This document shows, one piece after another, positions 7,685-15,401 of a DNA stretch of 64,000 bases. A program made the translations under genes and the position numbers. The stretch is taken from assembly GCA_910585705.1 (NCBI GenBank), contig CAJUER010000002.1, positions 310,001 to 374,000 of the forward strand. The letters run 5' to 3'. This stretch comes from an uncultured Christensenella sp. (GTDB lineage: Bacteria; Bacillota; Clostridia; Christensenellales; Borkfalkiaceae). Within the stretch, counting starts at the first letter, position 1; every line of letters begins with the position of its first letter. The notes under the pieces are model-generated. The model saw only the letters and a program-made list of their open reading frames with translations. It made no database searches and was not told the origin of the DNA.

Positions 7685-7864
7685 ATGATAAAGGTAACGT
7701 TAGTTAAAAGCGCTTCCAACGAAACCAAAACGGTAAAGAACACCGTTGCGGCGTTGGGACTTAAAAAAATAGGACAGGTAAAAACCTTTGAAGAAAATCC
7801 CGCCATATTAGGTCAGGTAAGAAAGGTAAGCTACCTTCTCAAAGTAGAAAAGGCAGGAGAGTAA
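7685..7864 (+). CDS. rpmD: 50S ribosomal protein L30
   Basis: A 59-residue frame starts at the ATG at 7685 after ACGGAGGCGGTT: it reads MIKVTLVKSASNETK, then TVAALGLKKIGQVK and QVRKVSYLLKVEKAGE. The I.VTLVKS.....K...T..ALGL.K......... pattern and its place between S5 and L15 identify L30. It binds 23S rRNA near 5S. The gene is easily missed because of its length. Confidence 0.95.
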   Translation: MIKVTLVKSASNETKTVKNTVAALGLKKIGQVKTFEENPAILGQVRKVSYLLKVEKAGE

Positions 7865-7868
7865 GTTT

Positions 7869-8318
7869 ATGAGAATAGATACTTTATCGCCCGCAGAGGG
7901 CGCAAACTCCCGTGTAAAGAGGCTTGGCAGGGGCATAGGCTCAGGTCACGGCAAAACCTCTTGTAAGGGACATAAAGGTCAGTGGGCGCGTTCGGGCGGC
8001 GGCGTACGTCCCGGATTCGAAGGCGGTCAGATGCCTATCGCAAGGCGCGTGCCCAAGCGCGGTTTCCACAACAAGTGGGCAACGCGTTACACTATTATAA
8101 ATTTAAGCCAGCTTGCAAAGCTGCCTAAGGGTACGGTAGTGGACTTCGAATACGTTGAGAAAAACGGACTTACGAAAGAAGTTAAAAATTCCGCAGGACT
8201 TAAAGTTCTCGGTACGGGCGAATTAAAGGTTGCGCTTACCGTAAAAGCGGCTAAGTTCTCGGAGAGCGCGAAAGCGGCTATCGAGAAAGCCGGCGGCAAG
8301 GTTGAAATTGCCGAATAA
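7869..8318 (+). CDS. rplO: 50S ribosomal protein L15
   Basis: L15 is a 23S rRNA-binding assembly protein with a long basic N-terminal extension. The 149-residue product has SRVKRLGRGIGSGHGKTSCKGHKGQ and FEGGQMPIARRVPKRGFHN in the first 60 residues, then a globular C-terminal domain. It begins four bases after rpmD and is followed by secY as in most bacteria. Confidence 0.98.
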   Translation: MRIDTLSPAEGANSRVKRLGRGIGSGHGKTSCKGHKGQWARSGGGVRPGFEGGQMPIARRVPKRGFHNKWATRYTIINLSQLAKLPKGTVVDFEYVEKNGLTKEVKNSAGLKVLGTGELKVALTVKAAKFSESAKAAIEKAGGKVEIAE

Positions 8319-8360
8319 GGCAAAAGCTCATGCGCCGCTCGGCGCAAAGCGAGGTTTTAA

Positions 8361-9725
8361 ATGTTCGAAACAATAAAAAATTGTTTTAAGGTTAAAGAGA
8401 TAAGGAAGAAAATCTGGTTCACCCTTTTGCTTCTTCTTATCTTCCGACTGGGATGCTATATTCCCGTTCCCGGAATAACCGTAAGCACTTTCAAAGATTA
8501 TATCGGCAATTATTCCTTCCTCGAAGTCTTGTCCGATATTACGGGCGGTTCGCTTGCAAATGCAACGCTTTTCGCGCTCGGCATAAGCCCGTATATCAAC
8601 GCCTCGATTATTTTACAGCTTTTGACTGTGGGTATCCCCGCACTCGAAAGGCTGTCTAAGCAGGGCGAAGAAGGCAGAAAGAAGATTGCACAGATAACCC
8701 GTTATGTAACGATACTTCTTGCGGTTGCGCAGGCTATCGGTATCGTCGTAAACTTCGGTATTCAAAGCGACGCGATTAAGCTTCCGCTGTTCGGTAACTT
8801 ACCCGACGGCGCGGGCATAAGCGAAACGGGTGCAAAGTGGGTTGCAGGTATATTCCTCACGGTCGTTTATACGGCGGGCTCGATGCTCGTTATGTTCATC
8901 GGTGAAAGAATTACCGAATACGGCATTTCCAACGGTATATCGCTTATAATTTTCACGGGTATACTTTCCACAGCAGGTCTTACCATAGTGGAAAAGTTCA
9001 AGCTCGTGTTCACGGGTACTCCGTCGGTATTGTGGGAGCTTCTCGGCTTCGCGATTCTGACCATACTCGAATTTACGGCAATTGTTGCCGTAGACTTGTC
9101 GGAAAGACGCATACCCGTCCAGTACGCAAAACAGATTAAGGGAAGAAGAATGTACGGCGGTCAGTCCTCCGTAATCCCTATGCGAATTTCGGGCTCGGGC
9201 GTTATGCCCCTCATCTTCGCGTTCGCGCTTATTTCCTTCCCCCAGATGATTATAAGCCTCGTCGCTCCCAACAGCGGAGCAATGGAAGGCATAACGAACT
9301 GGTTCTCCGGTTCTTCGCCTTACTGGTACGGTCAGCTTATATATATGATTGTTCTGTGCTTGCTGATATTCGCGTTTGCGTTCTTCTATTCGTCAATGCA
9401 GTTCAACCCCGAAGAGGTTTCGAGGACGATTCAGCAAAACGGCGGATTTATTCAGGGTAAACGTCCCGGTAAACCTACTGCGGACTACCTCAAAAAAATA
9501 TCCAACCGCATTACACTTTTCGGAGCAATTTATCTTTCAATAGTTGCGTTCATACCTTCGGTACTCGGAATGATTGTAACGAGTTTGAACCTTTCTACCG
9601 ATACGGCGCTTCTGTCCGTGTTCTCTACGACTGGTATACTCATCGTAGTATCGGTTGCGCTCGAACTCGACAAGCAGCTTGAATCACAGCTGATGATGAA
9701 GAACTATAAGGGCTTCTTGAAATAA
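8361..9725 (+). CDS. secY: Preprotein translocase subunit SecY
   Basis: SecY forms the membrane channel for Sec-dependent export and insertion. The 454-residue product has ten predicted membrane segments, the plug region with ILLQLLTVGIPALERLSKQGEEGRKK-type loop (residues about 85-110), and a cytoplasmic loop with QFNPEEVSRTIQQNGGFIQGKRPG near residues 345-370. It starts after a 42-base spacer and is followed one base later by adk. It would export the many lipoproteins encoded further along. Confidence 0.98.
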   Translation: MFETIKNCFKVKEIRKKIWFTLLLLLIFRLGCYIPVPGITVSTFKDYIGNYSFLEVLSDITGGSLANATLFALGISPYINASIILQLLTVGIPALERLSKQGEEGRKKIAQITRYVTILLAVAQAIGIVVNFGIQSDAIKLPLFGNLPDGAGISETGAKWVAGIFLTVVYTAGSMLVMFIGERITEYGISNGISLIIFTGILSTAGLTIVEKFKLVFTGTPSVLWELLGFAILTILEFTAIVAVDLSERRIPVQYAKQIKGRRMYGGQSSVIPMRISGSGVMPLIFAFALISFPQMIISLVAPNSGAMEGITNWFSGSSPYWYGQLIYMIVLCLLIFAFAFFYSSMQFNPEEVSRTIQQNGGFIQGKRPGKPTADYLKKISNRITLFGAIYLSIVAFIPSVLGMIVTSLNLSTDTALLSVFSTTGILIVVSVALELDKQLESQLMMKNYKGFLK

Positions 9726-9726
9726 T

Positions 9727-10353
9727 ATGAATATTGTATTGTTAGGTGCGCCCGGCGCGGGCAAAGGCACGCAGGCAGGCAGAATAGCCGAAAAATACGG
9801 CTTAACCCATATTTCTACGGGAGATATTTTCCGCGCCAACATAAAAGGCGGAACGGAAATAGGTAAGCTCGCCAAGTCGTATATCGACGCGGGCAAGCTT
9901 GTTCCCGACGAAGTTACCTGTGAAATAGTCAAGGGCAAGCTTGCGGAAGTTAGCGCAAATTATATGCTCGACGGTTTTCCCCGCAACGTCTTTCAGGCGG
10001 AAGAGCTGGACAAATTCGCGAAAATCGATTTGTGTCTGAACCTTGCCGTAGACGACAAACTTCTTATGGAAAGAATTTGCGGAAGGCGTATGTGCGCGTG
10101 CGGCGAAAGCTATCACGTTTCCACGCTCAACGGCGCAACGACGTGCAAGAAGTGCGGTAAAGAGCTGTACCGCCGCGAGGACGACAATCCCGAAACGGTG
10201 GGCGCAAGACTCGATACTTACAATAAACAAACTTCGCCGCTTATCGGCTTCTATGAAAAGCAGGGCAAACTTGCAACGATAGACTGCGGCGCAATGACTC
10301 CCGAACAGGTCTTCGGGTGCGTTGAAAAAGTATTAGACAAATACATTAAATGA
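9727..10353 (+). CDS. adk: Adenylate kinase with zinc-type lid
   Basis: Adenylate kinase interconverts AMP, ADP and ATP. The 208-residue product has the P-loop GAPGAGKGT at residues 7-15, the AMP-binding region and LDGFPRN. The lid around residues 117-145 holds cysteines (ICGRRMCACGESYH and CKKCG), so it belongs to the zinc-lid form of Gram-positives, but the first pair is C-x-C, not the usual C-x2-C. The stop overlaps the map start (ATGA). Confidence 0.97.
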   Translation: MNIVLLGAPGAGKGTQAGRIAEKYGLTHISTGDIFRANIKGGTEIGKLAKSYIDAGKLVPDEVTCEIVKGKLAEVSANYMLDGFPRNVFQAEELDKFAKIDLCLNLAVDDKLLMERICGRRMCACGESYHVSTLNGATTCKKCGKELYRREDDNPETVGARLDTYNKQTSPLIGFYEKQGKLATIDCGAMTPEQVFGCVEKVLDKYIK

Positions 10354-11096
10354 TAACTATAAAAAACGAAAACGAAATAGAGCTGATGCGCGAGAGCTGT
10401 CGGATAGTTAAGGAAACGCTGGACTTCGTCGGCAAGAATATCCGTGCGGGTATGACCACGAAGGACGTGGACGAACTTGTTTACAGATATATAACTTCCT
10501 GCGACGCAATCCCTTCCGAACTCGGCTACGAGGGCTATCCCGCAAGCTCGTGCGTTTCCGTAAACGAGGTTGTAGTTCACGGAATTCCGTCGGACAGGGT
10601 AATCCTCGACGGCGACATAGTAAGCGTTGACATCACTGCCGAAAAGAACGGCTTTCACGGCGACGCATGCAGAACCTTTTTAATCGGCAACGTGCCGGAG
10701 GAAAAGAGGAAGCTTGTAAAAGTAACGGAAGAGTGTTTTTTCAAAGCAATCGAAGGCTTACAGGCAGGCACGCCGCTTTACAATATCGGCTACGCCGTTC
10801 AGACCCATGCGGAAGCTAACGGATACGGAGTTGTGCGCGCGCTTGTAGGTCACGGCATAGGCAAAAGCATGCACGAGGACCCCGAAGTTCCCAACTACGG
10901 AAAGAAGGGCACGGGCATGAGACTGAGAGCGGGTATGACGATTTGTATTGAACCGATGATAAATATGGGTACTTACAAAGTCAAGCTCGACATGCGCGAC
11001 GGCTGGACGGTGACGACGGCTGACGGCAAACCTGCGGCGCATTACGAAAACACCGTGCTTATAAAAGAGGACGGAGTGGAAATATTGACACTTTAA
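10350..11096 (+). CDS. map: Type I methionine aminopeptidase
   Basis: Removes the initiator methionine from nascent proteins using two divalent metal ions. The 248-residue product has the expected metal ligands in SVDITAEKNGFHGDACRTF (two Asp), GHGIGKSMHEDP (His), CIEPM (Glu) and HYENTVLI (Glu). No N-terminal zinc-finger extension is present. It overlaps adk by four bases, the usual adk-map arrangement. Confidence 0.97.
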   Translation: MITIKNENEIELMRESCRIVKETLDFVGKNIRAGMTTKDVDELVYRYITSCDAIPSELGYEGYPASSCVSVNEVVVHGIPSDRVILDGDIVSVDITAEKNGFHGDACRTFLIGNVPEEKRKLVKVTEECFFKAIEGLQAGTPLYNIGYAVQTHAEANGYGVVRALVGHGIGKSMHEDPEVPNYGKKGTGMRLRAGMTICIEPMINMGTYKVKLDMRDGWTVTTADGKPAAHYENTVLIKEDGVEILTL

Positions 11097-11115
11097 TATT
11101 TATTTCGGGGACGCT

Positions 11116-11421
11116 ATGAAAATGAAAACTCCGCTTATCGGCGGAATATGTCAAAGTCTTCAAGGCAGAGACAAAGGAAAATACTATATCGTCAAAACGA
11201 TAAATCCCGACGGAACGGTCGGAGTGGTGGACGGCAATTTCAAAAAACTTGCCTCGCCGAAAAAGAAGAATTTAAAGCACTTGCGGCTTTTGCCCGAGTC
11301 GGCTGAAAGCATCGCCGCCAAGTTTGCGGCAGGAACTCTTGTTTACGACACCGAAGTTTATTCGGCGCTGAAAACTTATAACTTTCCGCAGAAAGAAGCG
11401 GAGGAACAAAGCAAATCTTAA
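11116..11421 (+). CDS. KOW-domain RNA-binding protein (L14e/L27e-like)
   Basis: The 101-residue product has a KOW-like N-terminal part (GGICQSLQGRDKGKYYIVKTINPDGTVGVVDGNFKKLASPKKKNLKHLRLL, residues about 9-58) of the type found in a small family placed between map and infA in many Gram-positive genomes and resembling eukaryotic/archaeal L14e. The C-terminal 40 residues look helical. Function is not established; binding to ribosome or rRNA is inferred from fold and location. GGGGACGCT is the ribosome site. Confidence 0.8.
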   Translation: MKMKTPLIGGICQSLQGRDKGKYYIVKTINPDGTVGVVDGNFKKLASPKKKNLKHLRLLPESAESIAAKFAAGTLVYDTEVYSALKTYNFPQKEAEEQSKS

Positions 11422-11439
11422 AACTTTATAGGAGTAAGG

Positions 11440-11661
11440 ATGTCAAAGGACGACGTTATCGAAGCGGAAGGCAAAGTAATTGAATGTCTGCCGAACGCAA
11501 ACTTCAAAGTCAAACTGTCAAACGGTTATGTTATCACGGCGTACATTTCGGGTAAACTTCGCATGAACTATATAAGAATTATAGAGGGCGACAACGTTAA
11601 ACTTGAAATGAGCCCGTACGACTTGACCAAAGGCAGAATTACATGGCGCAGTAAGAACTGA
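11440..11661 (+). CDS. infA: Translation initiation factor IF-1
   Basis: IF-1 occupies the A site during initiation. The product is 73 residues, a single OB fold: MSKDDVIEAEGKVIECLPNANFKVKLSNG, then GKLRMNYIRIIEGDNVKLEMSPYDLTKGRITWR. TAGGAGTAAGG precedes the ATG. Position between the KOW gene and rpmJ is standard. Confidence 0.98.
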   Translation: MSKDDVIEAEGKVIECLPNANFKVKLSNGYVITAYISGKLRMNYIRIIEGDNVKLEMSPYDLTKGRITWRSKN

Positions 11662-11702
11662 CCATTCGGATAAAAGCAAATTATAGAATCGAGGAGAATG
11701 TT

Positions 11703-11819
11703 ATGAAAGTAAGACCTTCTGTAAAACCCATGTGCGACAAGTGCAAGGTTATCAAAAGAAACGGCAAAGTTATGATTATATGCTCTAAAAACAAGAGTCA
11801 TAAACAGCGTCAGGGCTAA
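11703..11819 (+). CDS. rpmJ: 50S ribosomal protein L36, zinc type
   Basis: A 38-residue frame starts at the ATG at 11703: MKVRPSVKPMCDKCKVIKR, then NGKVMIICSKNKSHKQRQG. Cys11, Cys14, Cys27 and His33 form the usual CCCH zinc site of L36. GAGGAGAATGTT precedes the start. The gene is shorter than common annotation cut-offs, but its sequence and place before rpsM are unmistakable. Confidence 0.97.
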   Translation: MKVRPSVKPMCDKCKVIKRNGKVMIICSKNKSHKQRQG

Positions 11820-12041
11820 AAGCGCGTCTGCCGCAAAAGAGCCGTGCGGGTTTAAACGCCTGCGGACGGTTGCTTTGCGTGTATTATAAGCAGCTTTGCT
11901 TTTTGCGTGCGCTGTAAAACTTTAAAAATAATTACGCGGTCGCTCTATCCCGCTCATTCCAACTTACGGGAAAACGAGCGGCGGCGGTTGACATACCAAA
12001 AACACACAAATTTCAAAAATTTAACGGAGGAATTAAATCGT
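11820..12041 (+). promoter_or_regulatory. Leader-like spacer before rpsM
   Basis: This 222-base spacer is the largest gap inside the ribosomal block. It contains an imperfect hairpin CCGCTC/GAGCGG (about 11950-11980), a TTGACA at about 11989 without a convincing -10 box at the right distance, and GGAGG at 12026-12030 for rpsM. It sits where the alpha operon leader is found in E. coli, but I cannot identify an S4-binding pseudoknot by eye. Confidence 0.35.
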
Positions 12042-12416
12042 ATGGCACGAATTGCCGGTGTAGATTTACCCAGAGAAAAGAGGATAGAAATAGGACTTAC
12101 CTACATCTACGGAATCGGTCTCAAAACGTCTCAGAAGATACTTGCCGCAACGGGTATCGACCCGAACACGAGGGTAAAGGATTTAGACGAAACGACCGTA
12201 TCCAAATTGAGAGAATATATCGACCACAATTACAGGGTTGAGGGCGAGCTTCGCAGTGAAGTTTCACTCAACATAAAAAGGCTTATGGAAATAGGCTGCT
12301 ATCGCGGCATCCGTCACAGAAAGGGATTGCCTGTACGCGGTCAGTCCACTAAAACCAACGCGAGGACGAGGAAAGGTCCGCGCCGCACGGTAGCCAAGAA
12401 GAAGGGAGCGAAGTAA
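12042..12416 (+). CDS. rpsM: 30S ribosomal protein S13
   Basis: S13 in the 30S head contacts P-site tRNA and L5. The start is the ATG at 12042 (MARIAGVDLPREKRIEIGLTYIYG), 11 bases after GGAGG; the upstream in-frame extension to 11907 is untranslated leader. The 124-residue product ends in the usual basic tail after GLPVRGQSTKTNARTRKG. Confidence 0.97.
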   Translation: MARIAGVDLPREKRIEIGLTYIYGIGLKTSQKILAATGIDPNTRVKDLDETTVSKLREYIDHNYRVEGELRSEVSLNIKRLMEIGCYRGIRHRKGLPVRGQSTKTNARTRKGPRRTVAKKKGAK

Positions 12417-12427
12417 GGAGGTAAGTT

Positions 12428-12832
12428 ATGGCATCGAGTAACAACAAGAAACAAACCGTTACAAGAAAACGCAGAGAGCTGAAAAAAGTCGATAAAGGAC
12501 AGGTTCATATCCAGTCCACGTTCAACAACACTCTCGTAACCGTTACCGACGTACAGGGCAACGTTATAAGCTGGTCCAGCGCGGGCAGCCTTAACTTCAA
12601 AGGTTCGAGAAAGGGCACCCCTTATGCGGCTCAGATGGCAACCGAAACGGCGGTTAAAGCAGCAAAGGATCACGGACTCCGCTCCGTAGAAGTTTATGTA
12701 AAGGGTCCCGGCGCGGGCAGAGAATCGGCTATAAGAGCGATAGGCGCGTGCGATATAGAAATCACCTTGATTTCCGACGTATCGCCCATTCCACACAACG
12801 GATGCAGGCCGCCCAAGCGCCGCAGAGTATAA
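12428..12832 (+). CDS. rpsK: 30S ribosomal protein S11
   Basis: S11 forms part of the platform and the E-site mRNA path. The 134-residue product has GQVHIQSTFNNTLVTVTDVQGNVISWSSAG and ends DVSPIPHNGCRPPKRRRV, the family signature. AAGGAGGTAAGTT precedes the ATG, 11 bases after rpsM. Confidence 0.98.
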   Translation: MASSNNKKQTVTRKRRELKKVDKGQVHIQSTFNNTLVTVTDVQGNVISWSSAGSLNFKGSRKGTPYAAQMATETAVKAAKDHGLRSVEVYVKGPGAGRESAIRAIGACDIEITLISDVSPIPHNGCRPPKRRRV

Positions 12833-12851
12833 TCGGAGGTAAAAAGAGTAT

Positions 12852-13475
12852 ATGGCAACTTACAGAGAAGCAAAATGCCGTCTTTGCAGAAGAGAGGGCG
12901 GAAAGCTGTTTTTAAAGGGCGACAAGTGCTATAACGGCAAATGCCCGTTCGAAAAGAGACCTACTCCTCCCGGAGCGCACGGACTCGGCAGAAAGAAGGT
13001 TTCCGAGTACGGTCAGCAGCTTCGCGAAAAGCAGAAGGTTAAACGTATTTACGGCGTACAGGAAGGTCAGTTCCGCGCTTACTATGAGAAGGCGGACAGA
13101 ATGAAGGGCATCACCGGTGAAAATATGCTTTCACTGTTGGAGCGCAGACTTGACAACGTCATTTACCGTATGGGCGTGGGCGCAAGCCGCGCACAGGCAA
13201 GACAGCTTGTCAATCACGGACATTTCCTTGTAAACGGCAGAAAGGTAAACATTCCCTCCTTCATCATCAAGGCGGGCGACGTTATAACCGTAAAGGAAAG
13301 CAAGACTTCGAACAAGTATTTCGAAGCAATCAAAGCCATGAAAGTGGGCGTTATGCCTAAGTGGCTTGAATTCAATCCCGAAAAGCTGGAAGGTAAAATT
13401 TTATCGCTTCCCACGAGAGAGGACGTTGACAGCCAGATTTCCGAACATATGATTGTTGAGTTGTACTCCAAGTAA
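12852..13475 (+). CDS. rpsD: 30S ribosomal protein S4, zinc type
   Basis: S4 is a primary assembly protein. The 207-residue product begins MATYREAKCRLCRREGGKLFLKGDKC and has four N-terminal cysteines arranged as a zinc knuckle, then the S4 RNA-binding domain (SLLERRLDNVIYRMGVGASRAQARQLVNHGHFLVNG, around residues 95-130). Its position between rpsK and rpoA is the arrangement of Clostridia and many other phyla, not of Bacilli, where rpsD is separate. Confidence 0.98.
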   Translation: MATYREAKCRLCRREGGKLFLKGDKCYNGKCPFEKRPTPPGAHGLGRKKVSEYGQQLREKQKVKRIYGVQEGQFRAYYEKADRMKGITGENMLSLLERRLDNVIYRMGVGASRAQARQLVNHGHFLVNGRKVNIPSFIIKAGDVITVKESKTSNKYFEAIKAMKVGVMPKWLEFNPEKLEGKILSLPTREDVDSQISEHMIVELYSK

Positions 13476-13499
13476 TAGAACCGTTTAAGGAGATAGTAT

Positions 13500-14453
13500 A
13501 TGATAGAAATGGATATGCCCAAAATCGAAGTCGAGGAAAGCGAGGACCAGTCGTACGCGAAGGTAATCGTCGAACCGCTTGAAAAGGGCTTCGGTCTTAC
13601 GATAGGAAACTGTTTGAGAAGAATACTGCTGTCCGCACTCCCCGGAGCGGCGGCGCAGGGCATAAGATTCCTTGACGGCAGCGTAAAGCACGAGTTTTCC
13701 GCCGTTAAAGGCGTTAAGGAAGACGTAACGGAAATAATCCTCAACCTTAAAACCCTTGCAATCAAGACCAACGTAACAGACAAGGATTATGTGAAAGTAG
13801 TTCATCTTTATAAGGAAGGTCCCTGCGAGGTAAAAGCAAGCGATATTTGCGAGGACGCCGAAATAGAAATTATCAACGGCGACAAGCATATCTGCACGGT
13901 TGACGCCGGCGGCAAAATCGATATGGAAATAACCATAGGCAGAGGCAGGGGCTATAAAGGCGCCGACCATACGCGCACGGAACTTATCGATTATATCCCC
14001 ATCGACTCTATTTATACCCCCGTTAAAAAGGTAAACTATTCGGTTGAAAACACCCGCGTAGGTCAGAATACCGACTACGATAAGCTGACTTTGGAGGTGT
14101 GGACGAACGGCGCGTTCAGCGCGAAGGAAATAGTTTCCCTTGCGGCTAAAATTATGCAGGATCACATTTCATTGTTCGTTGATTTGTCCGACAGCATAAG
14201 GGGAATGGATATTCTCGTCAAGAACGAGGACGACAAGCAACAGAAAATTCTCGCTATGGCTATTGAGGAAATGGATTTATCCGTCCGTTCCTACAACTGC
14301 CTCAAACGCGCGAACATACACACCGTAGAAGATTTGACCAGAAAGACGGAAGACGAAATGCTGAAAGTGAGAAATCTCGGCAGAAAGTCTTTGGACGAGG
14401 TTATTTTGAAACTTCAATCCTACGGCTTAACACTTTCCAACAAGGAGGATTAA
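13500..14453 (+). CDS. rpoA: RNA polymerase subunit alpha
   Basis: Alpha dimerises to start RNA polymerase assembly, and its C-terminal domain contacts UP elements and activators. The 317-residue product has the N-terminal dimer domain (EPLEKGFGLTIGNCLRRILLSALPGAA at residues 22-48) and the helix-hairpin-helix C-terminal domain (residues about 250-317, LSVRSYNCLKRANIHTVEDL). AAGGAGATAGTAT precedes the ATG; three bases separate it from rplQ. Confidence 0.98.
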   Translation: MIEMDMPKIEVEESEDQSYAKVIVEPLEKGFGLTIGNCLRRILLSALPGAAAQGIRFLDGSVKHEFSAVKGVKEDVTEIILNLKTLAIKTNVTDKDYVKVVHLYKEGPCEVKASDICEDAEIEIINGDKHICTVDAGGKIDMEITIGRGRGYKGADHTRTELIDYIPIDSIYTPVKKVNYSVENTRVGQNTDYDKLTLEVWTNGAFSAKEIVSLAAKIMQDHISLFVDLSDSIRGMDILVKNEDDKQQKILAMAIEEMDLSVRSYNCLKRANIHTVEDLTRKTEDEMLKVRNLGRKSLDEVILKLQSYGLTLSNKED

Positions 14454-14456
14454 AAA

Positions 14457-14963
14457 ATGCCCGGTAAATTAGGAAAAACGGCAGAGCAGAGAAAGGCAAT
14501 GCTTCGCAATCAGGCTTCGGAGCTTTTATGGTACGGCAAAATTACCACCACTCAGGCAAGAGCGAAAGAGCTTCAACCTTACGTTGAAAAAATTATAACC
14601 AAAGCTATCAAAGTTTACGACGAGAATGTTGAAATCGAAGTCGTAAAGACGGATAAGAAGGGTAAGGAAGTTAAAGTAAAATCCGTAAAGGACAGCCCTA
14701 AGAAGCTTGCGGTACGCCGCAACCTTATGGCGAAACTGCGCGACTTGCAGGAAGTAAAAGGCTTCAACGAGAAGAAGTCCGACTTCAAGGCAAGGACGGC
14801 GGATATACAGCACCCCCTTATGGAAAAGCTTTTCAACGAAATCGCGCCCAAGTATGCACAGCGCGCGGAAGAGCTTGGACAGGGCGGCGGTTATACGCGC
14901 ATCTATCTTTTGGGTTCGCGTCGCGGCGACAGAGCCGAAGAAGCTATAATCGAGCTTGTTTGA
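14457..14963 (+). CDS. rplQ: 50S ribosomal protein L17 with internal insertion
   Basis: L17 lies near the tunnel exit. The N-terminal LGKTAEQRKAMLRNQASELLWYGKITTTQARAKELQPYVEKIIT and the C-terminal GGGYTRIYLLGSRRGDRAEEAIIELV are typical. The product is 168 residues, about 40 longer than in E. coli, because of a lysine-rich insertion around residues 58-95. This is the last gene of the block and a terminator follows. Confidence 0.97.
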   Translation: MPGKLGKTAEQRKAMLRNQASELLWYGKITTTQARAKELQPYVEKIITKAIKVYDENVEIEVVKTDKKGKEVKVKSVKDSPKKLAVRRNLMAKLRDLQEVKGFNEKKSDFKARTADIQHPLMEKLFNEIAPKYAQRAEELGQGGGYTRIYLLGSRRGDRAEEAIIELV

Positions 14964-14980
14964 TTTGACAATAAAATATT

Positions 14981-15012
14981 AAAACGGCGGTAATTTTACC
15001 GCCGTTTTTTTG
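14981..15012 (+). terminator. Intrinsic terminator of the ribosomal operon
   Basis: A 12-13 bp hairpin (AAACGGCGGTAA pairing with TTACCGCCGTTT, two-base loop) is followed by a run of T. It lies 18 bases after the rplQ stop. Confidence 0.93.
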
Positions 15013-15057
15013 CGTTTTGCATTAACGCCGCCCGATTAATTTTTTTGCCGTTATTTG

Positions 15058-15085
15058 TTGACATATTTCGCTTATGTGTTATAAT
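15058..15085 (+). promoter_or_regulatory. Promoter of the small membrane protein gene
   Basis: TTGACA at 15058-15063 and TATAAT at 15080-15085, 16 bases apart: both boxes match the sigma-A consensus perfectly. A ribosome site AAAGGAG lies at 15104-15110. Confidence 0.9.
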
Positions 15086-15118
15086 ATATATATAATAAAA
15101 TTTAAAGGAGAAATTGAA

Positions 15119-15340
15119 ATGGCAAACAAGTCGGGCGATTACTTCGGACTTTCGCGTGTAGTAAGCATCATTCTTGCAATCATTCCTTTCACTGCTTGGA
15201 TCTGCGGACTTATCACGCGTTTCAAAGAAGGTAAGATTGTTGCAGGTATCATCCGTATTTTCGGCGGATTCATTATCTGGATCATTGACCTCTTTATGAT
15301 GATTGTCAATGGCAAGATTTGGCGTTTACTTAACTGCTAA
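15119..15340 (+). CDS. Small two-helix membrane protein, function unknown
   Basis: The ATG at 15119 follows AAAGGAG by eight bases and gives 73 residues; the frame is open upstream but only into the promoter. Two hydrophobic segments (about residues 12-33 and 41-62) are joined by a short basic loop (TRFKEGK), predicting a helical hairpin. The short charged N-terminus and the ending KIWRLLNC are not a lipobox. It has a strong promoter and a tight terminator, so it is probably well expressed by itself. I do not recognise a characterised family. Confidence 0.8.
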   Translation: MANKSGDYFGLSRVVSIILAIIPFTAWICGLITRFKEGKIVAGIIRIFGGFIIWIIDLFMMIVNGKIWRLLNC

Positions 15341-15350
15341 TTGCAAAATG

Positions 15351-15390
15351 AGAAAGACCGTACGCTTTAAAACGTACGGTCTTTCTTTTT
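15351..15390. terminator. Bidirectional terminator
   Basis: AGAAAGACCGTACG pairs with CGTACGGTCTTTCT around an eight-base loop, with T on the + side and A on the other. It separates the small membrane protein gene from the convergent pnuC-like gene. Confidence 0.9.
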
Positions 15391-15401
15391 ATTTCCGCAG
15401 C

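Noticed and set aside
11907..12041. Extended N-terminus for S13
   Set aside because: S13 begins MARIAGVDLP at 12042 with GGAGG upstream; the extra 45 codons are leader sequence.
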